Notes: a model not told the origin generated them from the letters alone. DNA of 64,000 nucleotides from Psychrobacter immobilis (GCF_904846225.1 NZ_CAJGZJ010000007.1:61381-125380); one strand, 5' to 3'; counted from the stretch's first letter, positions 9,005-20,008 are shown. Numbers and translations: made by a program.

Positions 9005-10027
9005 CTATAGGATGCTGGCGTGTAGCGCACTAATAATCACTGCTTTATTTTTTTCTCGTTTGATACTGTTCCATAGTATTTGCGCCTCAACATAGCCTTT
9101 GGTTAGCATCGCGAGCCACTGCTTATAACGGCCAACTAATATCACCTCACTTTTGGCCGCGCCTTCCAAGAATTTAATCTGATGGGCGATTAGGTCTTCC
9201 CATGATAATGTCGTCGTGTTTTTCATCTCTTTATGACTGTCATTGTCCACCTGCGCAATCAAGTCGGGACGGGTAACTGCGCCGCGACCCAACATCAAAT
9301 GTTTCGTACCTGACTGCACCATACATTGTTGTGCTTGCTCCGCGTTCCATATTTCACCATTGGCAATCACTGGAATGCTAAGGGCATTAAAACTCTGAAT
9401 TTTATCCCAGTAGGCAGGCGGTTTGTAGCCTTGGGTTTTCGTTCGTGCATGAATGGTCAGCCAATCAGCGCCGCTAGACGCAATCGCCTCTCGAATGTCA
9501 TCCATTTTAGAAGTGTCGGTGTAACCCAAACGAATTTTTGCTGATACAGGGATATGCAAGGGCACAGCTTTACGCACCGCACTGATAATCTCGTACATGA
9601 CCTCAGGCTCATCAAGCAAAACTGAGCCGCCACGATGACTATTGACCGTCTTAGCAGGGCAACCAAAGTTAATATCAATCGCAGGCGCACCAAGCTCACA
9701 AGCGTAAGCGGCGTTTTCTGCCATGAGCTGTGCTTCACTACCGAGTAGCTGAACATGAATCGGCGTGCCAGAAGCCGTTTTGGCATCGTGATGCAGCTCT
9801 GGGACGTATTTATAAAACACATGCGCGGGCAGGACATGCTGAGTGATACGAATAAATTCACTGACCGACCAATCATAAGGTCGACCCAAGTCTGACGCAA
9901 TTTGCGTTAAGATTTGGCGCATCAAAGGATCAGTCAAACCTTCCATAGGGGCAAGAAGGCGGACGGGGTTAATAAATAATTGGTTTATGGTATTTTGGCG
10001 TGCTTGAAGTTGCTGATTATGATTCAT
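9005..10027 (-). CDS. dusC: tRNA-dihydrouridine(16) synthase, DusC type
   Basis: FMN-dependent enzyme that reduces uridine to dihydrouridine in tRNA D-loops. LLAPMEGLTDPLMR is the N-terminal FMN-binding strand, and C123 (in DINFGCPAKTVNSHRGG) is the catalytic cysteine. SAKIRLGY, IHARTK and VIANGEIW are the further FMN and substrate motifs. The segment SEFIRITQHVLPAHVFYKYVPEL, here SEFIRITQ plus FYKYVPEL, is characteristic of the DusC subgroup, which modifies U16. An in-frame TTG lies 36 bases upstream, but the ATG at 10027 is the more natural start. The helicase gene upstream is on the same strand, 65 bases away. Confidence 0.9.
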   Translation of the reverse strand: MNHNQQLQARQNTINQLFINPVRLLAPMEGLTDPLMRQILTQIASDLGRPYDWSVSEFIRITQHVLPAHVFYKYVPELHHDAKTASGTPIHVQLLGSEAQLMAENAAYACELGAPAIDINFGCPAKTVNSHRGGSVLLDEPEVMYEIISAVRKAVPLHIPVSAKIRLGYTDTSKMDDIREAIASSGADWLTIHARTKTQGYKPPAYWDKIQSFNALSIPVIANGEIWNAEQAQQCMVQSGTKHLMLGRGAVTRPDLIAQVDNDSHKEMKNTTTLSWEDLIAHQIKFLEGAAKSEVILVGRYKQWLAMLTKGYVEAQILWNSIKREKNKAVIISALHASIL

Positions 10028-10091
10028 GATCGGAAAGTCAACGTTATAAATTGAGAATGGCAAAGACTATAAAGTGCGAGTTAGGAGAAAA

Positions 10092-11591
10092 TTAAGAATT
10101 GCCAAAAATCACTTTTTTGCCCGTCTGTAACCCTGATATCAAATCTTTAATATTGTGAATATCAAGATTACTCTGGGCGCGCGTACAAGCAACATACAGC
10201 AAGCGCAATTCTTCTGGACTTATCTTGACGGCATTGGTCGTGACGTCATAATAAAAATCGTCGTCTAACTGTACTTTCCCCCATTCAAGCCCTTTGGCTT
10301 TATGGGCAGTTGAGATGACATAATCAGCATTTTCAATACTGGTCAGACTATTGACCGCTTGGCTTAAGACATTGGTGCCATGATCGTCGACCAATTTGAC
10401 TAAGGTTTTTAGATCACTACCTTCATTGGTCTCAGCGTATTCTTGCACATCGCCCCAATTGTAGAAATACGCCAGCTCGGGTACGCCGTACGCAGATTTA
10501 CCATTTTTTAAGTTTTCAGCGGCCTGACAGAACTTGAGCATGCGATCGGTATCGGCTTGTAGCGCCACTCGATGTCCAAGTTTGAGACCAGTCAAGAGCT
10601 GTGACATAGCAGCAGCATTGGTACGACAAAGAATGGCGTCTTTTTTACTGTGAACCATGCCTTTTTCAGTAGAGGATTGTTTATTGGGATTGCCTTTCAA
10701 CGGTACGTCTTCTTGCAACGCTTTTAATAAGGTGTTGGCCACTTCTGCAATCGGCTCCCCAAAGCGAAAGGACTGCGTCAATAACGTCTGCGGCAAAGGC
10801 AGCTTTTTCATCGCATTGACCGCACCGCGCCATTCATAAATCTGCTGATGAGCGTCGCCCACATAGATGACTTGTCTTGGCTGCTGGGTCAAAATACCCA
10901 TCATCAACGGGTCAGCATCTTGCGCTTCATCAAATAAGATAAAATCCGCAGGAATGCTTGGTTTAGAGAGCGCCCAAAGCTTGAGATAAATATCATGACC
11001 AATGCCAGCAGGATGGCGCGCATCAATGGATTGTAGCCAGCGCTGTTCAACGGCAGGGTAGAGCATCTCACGCAATTGTTCGGCGTCCGATTCATCGAGC
11101 CAGCTTGGAAACAGTATGTGTCTTGGCGCAGGGTAGCTGGCATGTGTGCTACAAAAATGGCTCACGGCATCACTGACAAAACGAGACAACCGAGCTGGCG
11201 TGAGTGTAATGTACTTATTTGCCCCATCTATCTGTCGACGGACTTGTACTGGCTGCAATCCCAAATCATCGCCAAGGCGCTTGGGTGAAAAACGCGGTAA
11301 AGAAAGCTTGGCAGTAATATCACGAGCAACGTGGCGATAAGCCAGTGAGTGAAATGTGCGACACTCTACATGTGGTGGAAACTTCTGCCGCGCATCGTTG
11401 GCAATAGTTTTGTTAAAAGCCAAGTACAAGCCGCGTCCACGTAGGCGCTCACCGATCAGCTTTAGGGTTGTCGTCTTACCGGCGCCTGCATAAGCGACCA
11501 CTTTAAATGACTTGTGATCCATCGCCATATTCAGCGCGCTCAGTTGCTCGTCAGTGGGATCGCTCATATAAGCTGGCATGGATGCGGACAT
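10092..11591 (-). CDS. UvrD-family superfamily 1 helicase (FBH1-like, compact)
   Basis: ATP-dependent DNA helicase of the UvrD/Rep superfamily in a compact form (about 499 residues; UvrD and Rep are near 670-720). Visible motifs in order: Walker A AYAGAGKTTTL, AFNKTIANDA (motif Ia), Walker B LFDEAQDAD (motif II), IYVGDAHQQIYEWRGA (motif III), LTQSFRFG (motif IV), ISTAHKAKGLEW (motif V) and LLYVACTRAQSNL (motif VI). All motifs are intact, so it is probably active. The DEAQDAD form and short 1B/2B regions recall eukaryotic FBH1-type helicases and their bacterial relatives. The ATG at 11591 has AGGTAG upstream and is preferred over the upstream TTG at 11639. Substrate and pathway are unknown. 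Confidence 0.82.
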   Translation of the reverse strand: MSASMPAYMSDPTDEQLSALNMAMDHKSFKVVAYAGAGKTTTLKLIGERLRGRGLYLAFNKTIANDARQKFPPHVECRTFHSLAYRHVARDITAKLSLPRFSPKRLGDDLGLQPVQVRRQIDGANKYITLTPARLSRFVSDAVSHFCSTHASYPAPRHILFPSWLDESDAEQLREMLYPAVEQRWLQSIDARHPAGIGHDIYLKLWALSKPSIPADFILFDEAQDADPLMMGILTQQPRQVIYVGDAHQQIYEWRGAVNAMKKLPLPQTLLTQSFRFGEPIAEVANTLLKALQEDVPLKGNPNKQSSTEKGMVHSKKDAILCRTNAAAMSQLLTGLKLGHRVALQADTDRMLKFCQAAENLKNGKSAYGVPELAYFYNWGDVQEYAETNEGSDLKTLVKLVDDHGTNVLSQAVNSLTSIENADYVISTAHKAKGLEWGKVQLDDDFYYDVTTNAVKISPEELRLLYVACTRAQSNLDIHNIKDLISGLQTGKKVIFGNS

Positions 11592-11745
11592 AATAAAGCT
11601 ACCTAAAATACGAAAATTAATTAAAACCAATAACGGCAAAACAATAACGGCAAAACAACCACTGCATACACAATGGCTGGTAGATGATGGTGATACTCAA
11701 TTGTGATAATAAGCAATGAGCTCATTAATGGGATAAGAGGAAAAC

Positions 11746-11774
11746 AAAATAATGATAGATTAAAACATTATTTT
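11746..11774 (-). terminator. Possible terminator of the tat operon
   Basis: A 9-base AT-rich stem (11746-11754 with 11766-11774), followed on the minus strand by TTTTGTTTT-like sequence, lies downstream of tatC. It is weak because the stem is almost entirely A-T. Confidence 0.35.
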
Positions 11775-11822
11775 TTTCTATTGAATAGACTTATATCACA
11801 CCACATAAGGATATTAATTGCT

Positions 11823-12737
11823 TCATGCTTTATCTATCGAGGCTAGAGCAGGAGTCGGCTCTTTTTTGATTAAAATTTTAGCCGACAATAAACCCAGCTC
11901 AAACAACAACCACATTGGAATCGCTAGCATCAGCATCGACACCCCATCGGGCGGTGTGACGACAGCGGCTACGGCAAAACAGCCAACAATAATATAACGA
12001 CGTTTATCTTCTAGGCTCTGAATGGAGACAATACCAGCCAATATCAATAGCAAGGTCACCACTGGAATCTCAAAAGTTAAGCCAAATACCATAAACAATT
12101 TCAAGGCAAAATTTAGATAGCTATCGATATCTGTCATTGGCAGTACATTCTGCGGGGCAAACATGATAAAGAACTTCAGCACCCCTTTGAGGACGATAAA
12201 ATAAGAAAATGCCACTCCGGCATAAAACAAAAATATAGACGATAGTAGTACTGGGATCGCAACTTTCTTTTCTTTTTTATATAAGCCTGGCGCTACAAAT
12301 GACCAGATTTGAAAAAGAATATAGGGCATCGCCAAAAATGCGGCGACAAAGACAGTCAGACGTATCGGTGCCATAAAATTGGACGTAATATCCGTGGCAA
12401 TCATCGTCGAGTTGGCGGGTAATTGGGCAACTAAGGGGTTTGATAATAAGTCATACAGCTCGCGTGAATATCCTGCTAAACCCAAAAATATCACCAGTAC
12501 AGCCACACATATTTTGATAAGGTGTCTACGCAGCTCAATCAGATGCTCGGTAATAGGCATATCAGCCAATGCGCTTAAAACATCGGTAGACTCATCATCA
12601 ACGGCATCTGTCGTTGCTTCTTTATTTAAATTAGGATTATCTAAATCAGGGCCATTTAAATCAGGAGCGTCTGAACCAGTAATATCTGCATCGGACATTT
12701 TTTCTTGGCGGCTTTTTTTACGTTTGAACAATCCCAT
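11823..12737 (-). CDS. tatC: Sec-independent protein translocase TatC
   Basis: Inner-membrane core of the twin-arginine translocase; with TatB it binds signal peptides of folded substrates. Six hydrophobic segments are visible from about residue 75. The conserved cytoplasmic N-terminal motif MPITEHLIELRRHLIK occurs at about residues 60-75, and YILFQIWSFVAPGLYKKEK is the conserved first-loop region (here YILFQIWSFVAPGLY). The protein is 304 residues against about 258 in E. coli. The excess is an acidic, Asp/Asn/Pro-rich N-terminal extension with imperfect repeats (DLNGPDLDNPNLN). Its ATG overlaps the tatB stop by one base (TAATG), so translation is coupled. Confidence 0.95.
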   Translation of the reverse strand: MGLFKRKKSRQEKMSDADITGSDAPDLNGPDLDNPNLNKEATTDAVDDESTDVLSALADMPITEHLIELRRHLIKICVAVLVIFLGLAGYSRELYDLLSNPLVAQLPANSTMIATDITSNFMAPIRLTVFVAAFLAMPYILFQIWSFVAPGLYKKEKKVAIPVLLSSIFLFYAGVAFSYFIVLKGVLKFFIMFAPQNVLPMTDIDSYLNFALKLFMVFGLTFEIPVVTLLLILAGIVSIQSLEDKRRYIIVGCFAVAAVVTPPDGVSMLMLAIPMWLLFELGLLSAKILIKKEPTPALASIDKA

Positions 12738-13441
12738 TAATCGGTTTCCTGTTGATTTACAGAAGCCTGTTTATGTGAGAGCTTATCTAAATGAGCATTT
12801 AATAACGCATCAGCTTTATAATTTGGTAAATATGGCGGCATAGGGAGACGGCGAGCTTTATCATACGCGCCAAGACGGAACCACATGTTTTCCCACGGTC
12901 TAGTGTTGATAACTTGAATGGCTTGAGTCGTTTGATGAGTATCATCACTAGAGGATTTTTTTAGGTGGTTTTCAACGTCTAACGTTGATGAAAGCTCAGT
13001 CTCTTCTGTTTTTTTATGCTGCTCATACGCGCCATATCGATAGTCAAACTCTTTTGGCGTGGCAGATGGGTTGTTGTCCTTCTCACTACTAGGTGCATCG
13101 TTCTTGCTGCGCTCATCATCATGGGGCGTAGTATCTGAGGCTTTTAGATGCTGGCTCTGAGAATACTCAAACTCTTTCATATTGCCACGTATTTCTGCCA
13201 TCTCACGTCTCATATCCGCCTCTGTCTGACGAATTTTGGCAAGCTCTTTTTGCATGAGTTGCCGCGTTTCTGCCAAGTCCAACTCAGCTTCTATTTCAGA
13301 CTGTAAAGTGGAGACAGTTCGACGAATTTTGGCATACCATTGCCCAGCCGTACGCGCTGCCTGAGGCAGTTTTTCTGGACCCAAGACAATCAAGGCAATG
13401 ACGCCAAAGAGCAGTAATTCAGAAAACCCGATATCAAACAT
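12737..13441 (-). CDS. tatB: Sec-independent protein translocase TatB
   Basis: Partner of TatC in twin-arginine signal recognition. The N terminus MFDIGFSELLLFGVIALIVLGPEKLP carries the single membrane helix (about residues 6-21), the conserved E8 and the LGPEKLP hinge. An amphipathic helix and a long charged coiled coil (residues 30-110) follow. At 234 residues it is longer than E. coli TatB (171), with an extended hydrophilic Ser/Asp/Thr-rich C-terminal region. The last 50 residues (RLGAYDKARRLPMPPYLPNY) may be a lineage-specific conserved patch. Confidence 0.94.
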   Translation of the reverse strand: MFDIGFSELLLFGVIALIVLGPEKLPQAARTAGQWYAKIRRTVSTLQSEIEAELDLAETRQLMQKELAKIRQTEADMRREMAEIRGNMKEFEYSQSQHLKASDTTPHDDERSKNDAPSSEKDNNPSATPKEFDYRYGAYEQHKKTEETELSSTLDVENHLKKSSSDDTHQTTQAIQVINTRPWENMWFRLGAYDKARRLPMPPYLPNYKADALLNAHLDKLSHKQASVNQQETD

Positions 13442-13496
13442 AATGGTTGAATGTCACTCTTTCAAATGAAGCAGGCTAGGCTAGATAACGTAAAAA

Positions 13497-13769
13497 TTAT
13501 ACGTTGTGCTTATCGTCGACAGGAGCAGAATTGATATCGCTATCATGAACCTTTGTACTCGCTGAGCGATCTGTCGTATGTGCGTTGCCATCGTGGTCAA
13601 GAACAACATGCTTTTTGGCATGTGCTGTATTTTCGTCTTTGACCGCTTCCTTAAACCCTTTAACGGCACCGCCCAAATCTTTGCCAGCATTTCTCAGTTT
13701 TGATGTGCCAAATATGACAACGACCACAACCAATAATATCAGCCAATGCGTAATAGAAAAACTACCCAT
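13497..13769 (-). CDS. tatA: Sec-independent protein translocase TatA
   Basis: Forms the variable-size TatA assembly that opens the membrane for folded proteins. A short membrane helix (about residues 6-20) is followed by the FGTSKLRN hinge and the amphipathic helix [15 protein letters not shown], the TatA signature. The C-terminal 45 residues are hydrophilic and His/Asp-rich. An AAGGATA ribosome binding site precedes the ATG. It is first in a tatA-tatB-tatC operon, downstream of hisIE on the same strand; the hisI/hisE-tat association recurs in proteobacteria. Confidence 0.95.
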   Translation of the reverse strand: MGSFSITHWLILLVVVVVIFGTSKLRNAGKDLGGAVKGFKEAVKDENTAHAKKHVVLDHDGNAHTTDRSASTKVHDSDINSAPVDDKHNV

Positions 13770-13964
13770 AATGGTATCCTTGTGACTTGATTTTCAGTCT
13801 TTATATGAAGGCTTCGAATGTATAAAATATTGATTATATTAAACAAAAAGGATCGACATATAATACGAAGTAAGATAGAGCCATATTATAACCTGCACTT
13901 ATGACAAAAAGGTGAAAGCAATAATAATCGAACAGATTAGGCAATTATTTTGTAACTTCACAAG

Positions 13965-14804
13965 CTATCGAGCCGCTTTTTCATCGATACCTGAGAGACC
14001 AAAGCGCCGACCCAGCTCGTTTAACACCGCATCTGACTCTATGTCAAACCACGCAAGTCCCACCAAAGTATGAAACCAGACATCCGCCACTTCATAGATC
14101 AATTCATGTCGTGCTTCATCGTATTGCGCTTTGTCTCTACTTTCGTCACAACTGGCAAAATCTTTGGCAGCGATGATGCTTTCTGTGCTCTCTTCGCCAA
14201 CCTTTTCTAGTATTTTATTGAGTCCTTTAGCGTATAAGCTGGCCACATAAGAGCTGTCTGCATCGGCCTGTTTTCGCTCTGCCAATACTTGATCCAGTTG
14301 CTGCAAAACAGAGCTTTTATCAGTTTGATTTTGACTGGTCTCAGAGTCGATATTAGCGTTAGCGTTTTCGATTAGAGTAGGGACAGTGGTTGATTCATTT
14401 GAATGATAGATATCAGCAGGATCTTTTAAGACTTTATCAACCGTTTGCCATTGGGGGGCTTGGCCTGATAAATCCAAACGCCGATAAAAACAAGATTCGC
14501 GTCCTGTATGACAAGCAATCCCACCCGCTTGGGTGACGCTAAGCACAATAACATCTGCATCACAGTCCAAGTGAATATCATGGACCGTTTGAGTGTGACC
14601 TGACGACTCTCCTTTGTGCCATAGTTTGGCACGTGAGCGTGAAAAATAGACCGCCGTTTGCGTTTGCGCCGTTAATGCAAGCGCTGCTGCATTCATCCAA
14701 GCCATCATCAAAATACGCCCAGATTTATGATCTTGAGCAATAGCGGGAATCAAACCATCCGCATTAAAATTTATGGCCGTCAGCCAAGCAGGTACAGTCG
14801 TCAT
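13965..14804 (-). CDS. hisIE: Bifunctional phosphoribosyl-AMP cyclohydrolase / phosphoribosyl-ATP diphosphatase
   Basis: Catalyses the second and third steps of histidine biosynthesis. The N-terminal HisI domain (about residues 1-120) shows [30 protein letters not shown] and the metal-binding [12 protein letters not shown]. The C-terminal HisE domain (about residues 180-279) shows [18 protein letters not shown] and [13 protein letters not shown]. The two are joined by a linker of about 60 residues rich in Asn, Thr and Gln, longer than usual, giving 279 residues against about 203 in E. coli. No other his gene is nearby. A tat operon follows on the same strand after about 195 bases. Confidence 0.95.
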   Translation of the reverse strand: MTTVPAWLTAINFNADGLIPAIAQDHKSGRILMMAWMNAAALALTAQTQTAVYFSRSRAKLWHKGESSGHTQTVHDIHLDCDADVIVLSVTQAGGIACHTGRESCFYRRLDLSGQAPQWQTVDKVLKDPADIYHSNESTTVPTLIENANANIDSETSQNQTDKSSVLQQLDQVLAERKQADADSSYVASLYAKGLNKILEKVGEESTESIIAAKDFASCDESRDKAQYDEARHELIYEVADVWFHTLVGLAWFDIESDAVLNELGRRFGLSGIDEKAAR

Positions 14805-15074
14805 TTATCTGTCTTCTTATCGATAGGAATAAAAGGGCAATGAATTAAAGGCAATATCAACGTCTAAATAAACTATGATGAATAGGTTTTTACTATAAAT
14901 CCTTAGATTATAGATATAGCAAATCTCATTCCCTACTTAAGCACAGCTCAAGCTGACATTCAATCTATTTGGGTCAAATCCGCAACTTTGCCAGTGTTTT
15001 GATTAAAAAGACAAGGAACTATTTTATGCTAATAATCTAAGTCATTGTCTGCTAAGGCAGGACTAAAAATTTAC

Positions 15075-15104
15075 TTGGCAAAACAGCGCATTATCTGCTA
15101 AAAT
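15075..15104 (+). promoter_or_regulatory. Sigma70-type promoter for rpmI-rplT
   Basis: TTGGCA (15075-15080) and TAAAAT (15099-15104) with an 18-base spacer, followed by a GC-rich discriminator (AGCGCCTCCC). This gives an rpmI leader of about 100 bases containing ACCTC/GAGGT inverted repeats near 15116-15134, a candidate site for ribosomal-protein autoregulation (inference). Confidence 0.6.
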
Positions 15105-15214
15105 AGCGCCTCCCACCTCGAGGCAAATAGAGGTTTAGTTGTTAATTATATAACGATTATTCAGTTTTACTATTTGACGACCAGGTTCTAACACAGAAAA
15201 AGAGGCAAATCATC

Positions 15215-15412
15215 ATGAAAAATAAGATGAAAACCAGAAGCGGTGCCGCTAAACGCTTCAAAAAAACCGCGAATGGCTTTAAGCGTAAGCAAGCATTCAA
15301 AAGCCATATTTTGACCAAGAAATCACCTAAGCGTATTCGCCAGTTGCGTGGTCTTAAGTTGGTGCACAAGTCTGACGAAGCAGCAGTTCGTCGTATGTGC
15401 CCATACATTTAA
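15215..15412 (+). CDS. rpmI: 50S ribosomal protein L35
   Basis: A 65-residue basic protein beginning [18 protein letters not shown] and ending VRRMCPYI, which matches L35 along its whole length. AGAGG precedes the ATG. It is followed by rplT after 119 bases. In most bacteria infC lies directly upstream; here the upstream region is a promoter and a divergent hisIE gene, so infC must be elsewhere. Confidence 0.97.
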
Positions 15413-15531
15413 TAGCCGATCGTCATCTATCTTTGATTGAAAATATTTGACTTTGCAATCTGACAATGATGTTCGTTATTTAATGGCATCATCACTCGCT
15501 TAATAGTGATTAAAAAATCTTGGAGTAAGTT

Positions 15532-15888
15532 ATGGCCCGTGTAAAACGTGGTGTACAGGCAAATCGCCGTCACAAAAAAATCTTAAAGCGTGCAAAAGGC
15601 TACTACGGTGCCCGTTCACGTGTTTATCGCGTAGCGGTACAAGCAGTGACCAAAGCTGGTCAATATGCTTATCGTGACCGTCGCAACAAAAAACGTACTT
15701 TCCGTCGTCTTTGGATTGCACGTATCAATGCTGGTGCACGCTTAAACGGTTTAAGCTATAGCCGCTTTATCAATGGCATGAAAAAAGCTAACATCTCAAT
15801 CGATCGTCGCGTTCTAGCTGACATCGCTATGCATGATGCAGCAACTTTCACAGCATTGGTTGAAAAAGCAAAAGCGGAACTAGCATAA
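15532..15888 (+). CDS. rplT: 50S ribosomal protein L20
   Basis: A 118-residue basic protein with the L20 hallmarks [31 protein letters not shown] and [20 protein letters not shown] (here [10 protein letters not shown]). It is essential early in 50S assembly and is a translational repressor of its own operon in other bacteria. TTGGAGTAAG precedes the ATG. A terminator-like hairpin follows about 100 bases downstream, separating it from pheS. Confidence 0.97.
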   Translation: MARVKRGVQANRRHKKILKRAKGYYGARSRVYRVAVQAVTKAGQYAYRDRRNKKRTFRRLWIARINAGARLNGLSYSRFINGMKKANISIDRRVLADIAMHDAATFTALVEKAKAELA

Positions 15889-15985
15889 ATATTATCTGTT
15901 CTTTAGATATTAAATAGATATAACGTTTATCTAAGTAATCATCTAAATGAATAGGATTAATATTAATTAATAGTACGATATTAAT

Positions 15986-16015
15986 AAAAGCTACCGCTGG
16001 TCGGTGGCTTTTTTT
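15986..16015 (+). terminator. Terminator after rplT
   Basis: AAAAGCTACCG (15986-15996) pairs with CGGTGGCTTTT (16002-16012), one G-U pair, 5-base loop, then a T tract. It may act as a partial terminator or attenuator before pheS. I looked for a phenylalanine-rich leader peptide (as in E. coli pheM) and found none. Confidence 0.75.
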
Positions 16016-16123
16016 ATATTAAATTATTTTGCGTATATGTACGATCAAGACTAAATTGAGAGCAGAAAACGCTTACTACCGTCTAAATATTCAAGCCATT
16101 TATATAATTAGCCTTCATAATAA

Positions 16124-17251
<1,128 letters not shown>

Positions 17252-17332
17252 GTTGTTATTTTTAAGGGTTAATGCACATACGCCTACCTTTACTCCAAAA
17301 TCTTTATTATAAAATTCTGACCCGAGATATTT

Positions 17333-19759
17333 ATGAAAATTAGCGAACAGTGGCTACGTCAATGGGTAAATCCCAATAATAACAGTGAGCAATTGGCCGA
17401 ACAGTTAACCATGGCTGGGCTAGAAATTGATGATCGTTATGCGGTTGCTCGTGCCTTTAGTGGCGTGGTTGTCGGTGAAGTCATGAGCATCGAGCAGCAT
17501 CCTGATGCAGATAAATTACGCGTCACACAGGTCAATATTGGCGAGTCTCAACTTCTACAGATCGTTTGCGGTGCGCCCAATGTTACAGTCGGTATGAAAG
17601 TACCTGTTGCTACCGTCGGTGCGGTTTTACCCAGTGATGATGCTGGTGGTAAAGGCGAAGGCTTTAAAATTAAAAATGGCAATCTGCGCGGCGTCGCCTC
17701 TAACGGTATGCTCTGCGGTGCTTCTGAGATTGATTTGGTTGATGAGATTGATGGTTTGCTTGAGCTGCCAGCTGACGCACCAATCGGCACAGATATCCGT
17801 GATTACTTAGGCTTAGACAATCAGATACTGGATATCTCAATCACCCCAAACCGTGGTGACTGTTTTAGTGTACGTGGTATCGCGCGCGAGATATCAGTCA
17901 TTAACGATTTGCCGATGCAGCTGCCTGAGATTCATGCCAATGTAGCCATTAGTGATAATGGTGCTGATACTTCTACGCCAGCGGTAACCGTGAGTGCAGT
18001 AGACGCTTGTCCGCGTTATTTCTTGCAATCGATTAGCAAAATTGATCGTAATATTGACACGCCAAAATGGATGCAAGATGCACTGATCCATTCAGGATTA
18101 CGCTCGCATAATTTCTTAGTTGATGTGACTAACTATGTGCTGATGGAGCTTGGCCAACCGCTACATGCTTTTGATGCGGATACGATCGTAGGCGATATTA
18201 TAGTGCGTTTGGCACAGCCTGCTGAAACCATTACCTTGCTCAACGAGCAGACCATTACCTTAACAGGCGATGAATTGGTCATTGCTGATGATAAAGGGCT
18301 ACTGGCTCTAGCGGGTATCATGGGCGGCATGCGCAGTAGCGTCACTGGCAGCACCAGCAATATCGTAATAGAAAGCGCCTTTTTTAGCCAGCTGGCAATC
18401 GCAGCACGCGCCCGCCGTTTTGGTCTGCATACGGATGCCTCACAACGTTTTGAGCGTGGGGTAGATTTTGAATTGCCAGAGCTGGCCTTGGCACGCGCTT
18501 GTGATTTAATTACGAGCATCACTGCTGGTCAAGCTGGACCGATAGTAAAAGTTGAAAGCGATGCGCATTTACCAGCCCGTGCGCCAATTACCTTACCCAT
18601 TGCTAAAGTCCGTGATGTCATCGGTATTGAAATTGAGCCAGCAGTCATGGTGCGTATTTTGAGCCAATTAGGTTTTGGCGTAGAGCAAACAGCCGATACA
18701 CTTATCTGCACACCGCCGTCTTATCGCTTTGATATGAGTATTAAAGAAGATTTGATTGAAGAGATCGCTCGTATCTATGGCTACGATAATATCCCCAGTG
18801 TATTGCCGCATTTGCAAGTCAGCATGGATTACGACGATACGGCAGACTTGACGCATGAGATGAAGCTGGCATTGGTCGATAATGGCTACATGGAAGCGAT
18901 CAGCTTTAGTTTCAGCGATGCAAAACTAGAAGCATTACTCGATGATGAAGCACTAGGTGAGGTGTTGGCATTGGCCAATCCAATCTCCAGTGACTTGGCG
19001 GTGATGCGCCGTACGCTATTATCAAGCTTACTACCATGTGTACAATATAATCTAAACCGTCAGCAATCACGCGTACGTTTCTTTGAAACAGGTCTGAGCT
19101 TTGTCGGTCATAGCATTACGGATTTGGTGCAGACACCCAGCATTGCTTTGATAGCAGTGGGTGATGTGTGGGATGAGCAAGTTGATCAAAACCGTGCTTT
19201 AGACTTTTATGACCTTAAACATGATATCGAACAATTACTGCCTGTACAAATCGATAGTGCACGTATTCGCTATGAGCGTAGCGGTTTAAACTTCTTACAT
19301 CCAGGTCAAAGCGCCAAGCTCTATATTGATGACGAGTATGTCGGTTGGTTGGGTCAACTGCATCCAAATACCGCCAAACAGCTGGATCTGCCCGCTACTT
19401 GGGTGGCGCAATTGTCAATTGCACCGCTACTGACACTCGCACGCGAACAGCATTTAATCACCACACCAAGTAAATTCCCAAAAGTACGCCGTGATATTGC
19501 CATCTTAGTGGATAGCGATATTAGCTTACAGACATTGGAGTCGACGATACGAGATGCCGCTGGTGAGCTGCTGACTGACCTGTGGTTATTTGATGTGTAT
19601 CAAGGCGATAAAGTACCAACTGGTCAGCGTTCATTGGCTTTTGCACTAATATGGCAAGATGCCAATCAAACGTTGTCTGATGAATCGGTAAAAGTGGTTA
19701 CTGACAAGGTTGTGCAAACACTAATCGAGCAGTATTCAGTACAGTTACGTGACAGCTAA
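17333..19759 (+). CDS. pheT: Phenylalanyl-tRNA synthetase beta subunit
   Basis: An 808-residue structural and editing subunit. Domains in order: N-terminal MKISEQWLRQWVNP helix, OB-fold tRNA-binding domain (about residues 40-150, with EQHPDADKLRVTQVN), B3/B4 editing domain (about 215-390, with DVTNYVLMELGQPLHAFD), B5 DNA-binding-like domain (about 410-480), catalytic-like core (with IEEIARIYGYDNIP), and a C-terminal ferredoxin-fold anticodon-binding domain (about 715-808, starting near TPSKFPKVRRDIAILV). It follows pheS by 81 bases and precedes ihfA by about 250, the usual gammaproteobacterial order. Confidence 0.97.
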   Translation: MKISEQWLRQWVNPNNNSEQLAEQLTMAGLEIDDRYAVARAFSGVVVGEVMSIEQHPDADKLRVTQVNIGESQLLQIVCGAPNVTVGMKVPVATVGAVLPSDDAGGKGEGFKIKNGNLRGVASNGMLCGASEIDLVDEIDGLLELPADAPIGTDIRDYLGLDNQILDISITPNRGDCFSVRGIAREISVINDLPMQLPEIHANVAISDNGADTSTPAVTVSAVDACPRYFLQSISKIDRNIDTPKWMQDALIHSGLRSHNFLVDVTNYVLMELGQPLHAFDADTIVGDIIVRLAQPAETITLLNEQTITLTGDELVIADDKGLLALAGIMGGMRSSVTGSTSNIVIESAFFSQLAIAARARRFGLHTDASQRFERGVDFELPELALARACDLITSITAGQAGPIVKVESDAHLPARAPITLPIAKVRDVIGIEIEPAVMVRILSQLGFGVEQTADTLICTPPSYRFDMSIKEDLIEEIARIYGYDNIPSVLPHLQVSMDYDDTADLTHEMKLALVDNGYMEAISFSFSDAKLEALLDDEALGEVLALANPISSDLAVMRRTLLSSLLPCVQYNLNRQQSRVRFFETGLSFVGHSITDLVQTPSIALIAVGDVWDEQVDQNRALDFYDLKHDIEQLLPVQIDSARIRYERSGLNFLHPGQSAKLYIDDEYVGWLGQLHPNTAKQLDLPATWVAQLSIAPLLTLAREQHLITTPSKFPKVRRDIAILVDSDISLQTLESTIRDAAGELLTDLWLFDVYQGDKVPTGQRSLAFALIWQDANQTLSDESVKVVTDKVVQTLIEQYSVQLRDS

Positions 19760-19788
19760 CACCTAGTTTTAATAATAAACCATGCGCC

Positions 19789-19813
19789 ATAGCCTCACTT
19801 ATAAAGAGGCTAT
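19789..19813 (+). other. Hairpin between pheT and ihfA
   Basis: ATAGCCTC (19789-19796) and GAGGCTAT (19806-19813) form a perfect 8-base stem with a 9-base loop. No T tract follows, so it is not a canonical terminator; an RNA processing or stability role is possible. Confidence 0.4.
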
Positions 19814-20008
19814 AGCGTGTCGTTATTTATAAGAATTAGGATTTTATAAAAAAATTCATTGGTAAAACTTGTTAAGTTATTATTAATAAAAGGCTTTTAT
19901 GCGATCTTTGTTAAAAAGATGATAAATAAGCTTTATAATAACCAATATAAATCCTCATACCGCTAAACCATGATATTCGACATCACGACATAGCATAGGA
20001 GTCGTACT

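Noticed and set aside
15157..15408. Minus-strand open frame over rpmI
   Set aside because: It overlaps rpmI on the opposite strand almost fully and has no family resemblance; L35 is certain.
15889..15985. Phe-rich leader peptide (pheM-like) before the terminator upstream of pheS
   Set aside because: Only a short peptide without phenylalanine (MNRININ) can be read. The hairpin is better explained as the rplT terminator.
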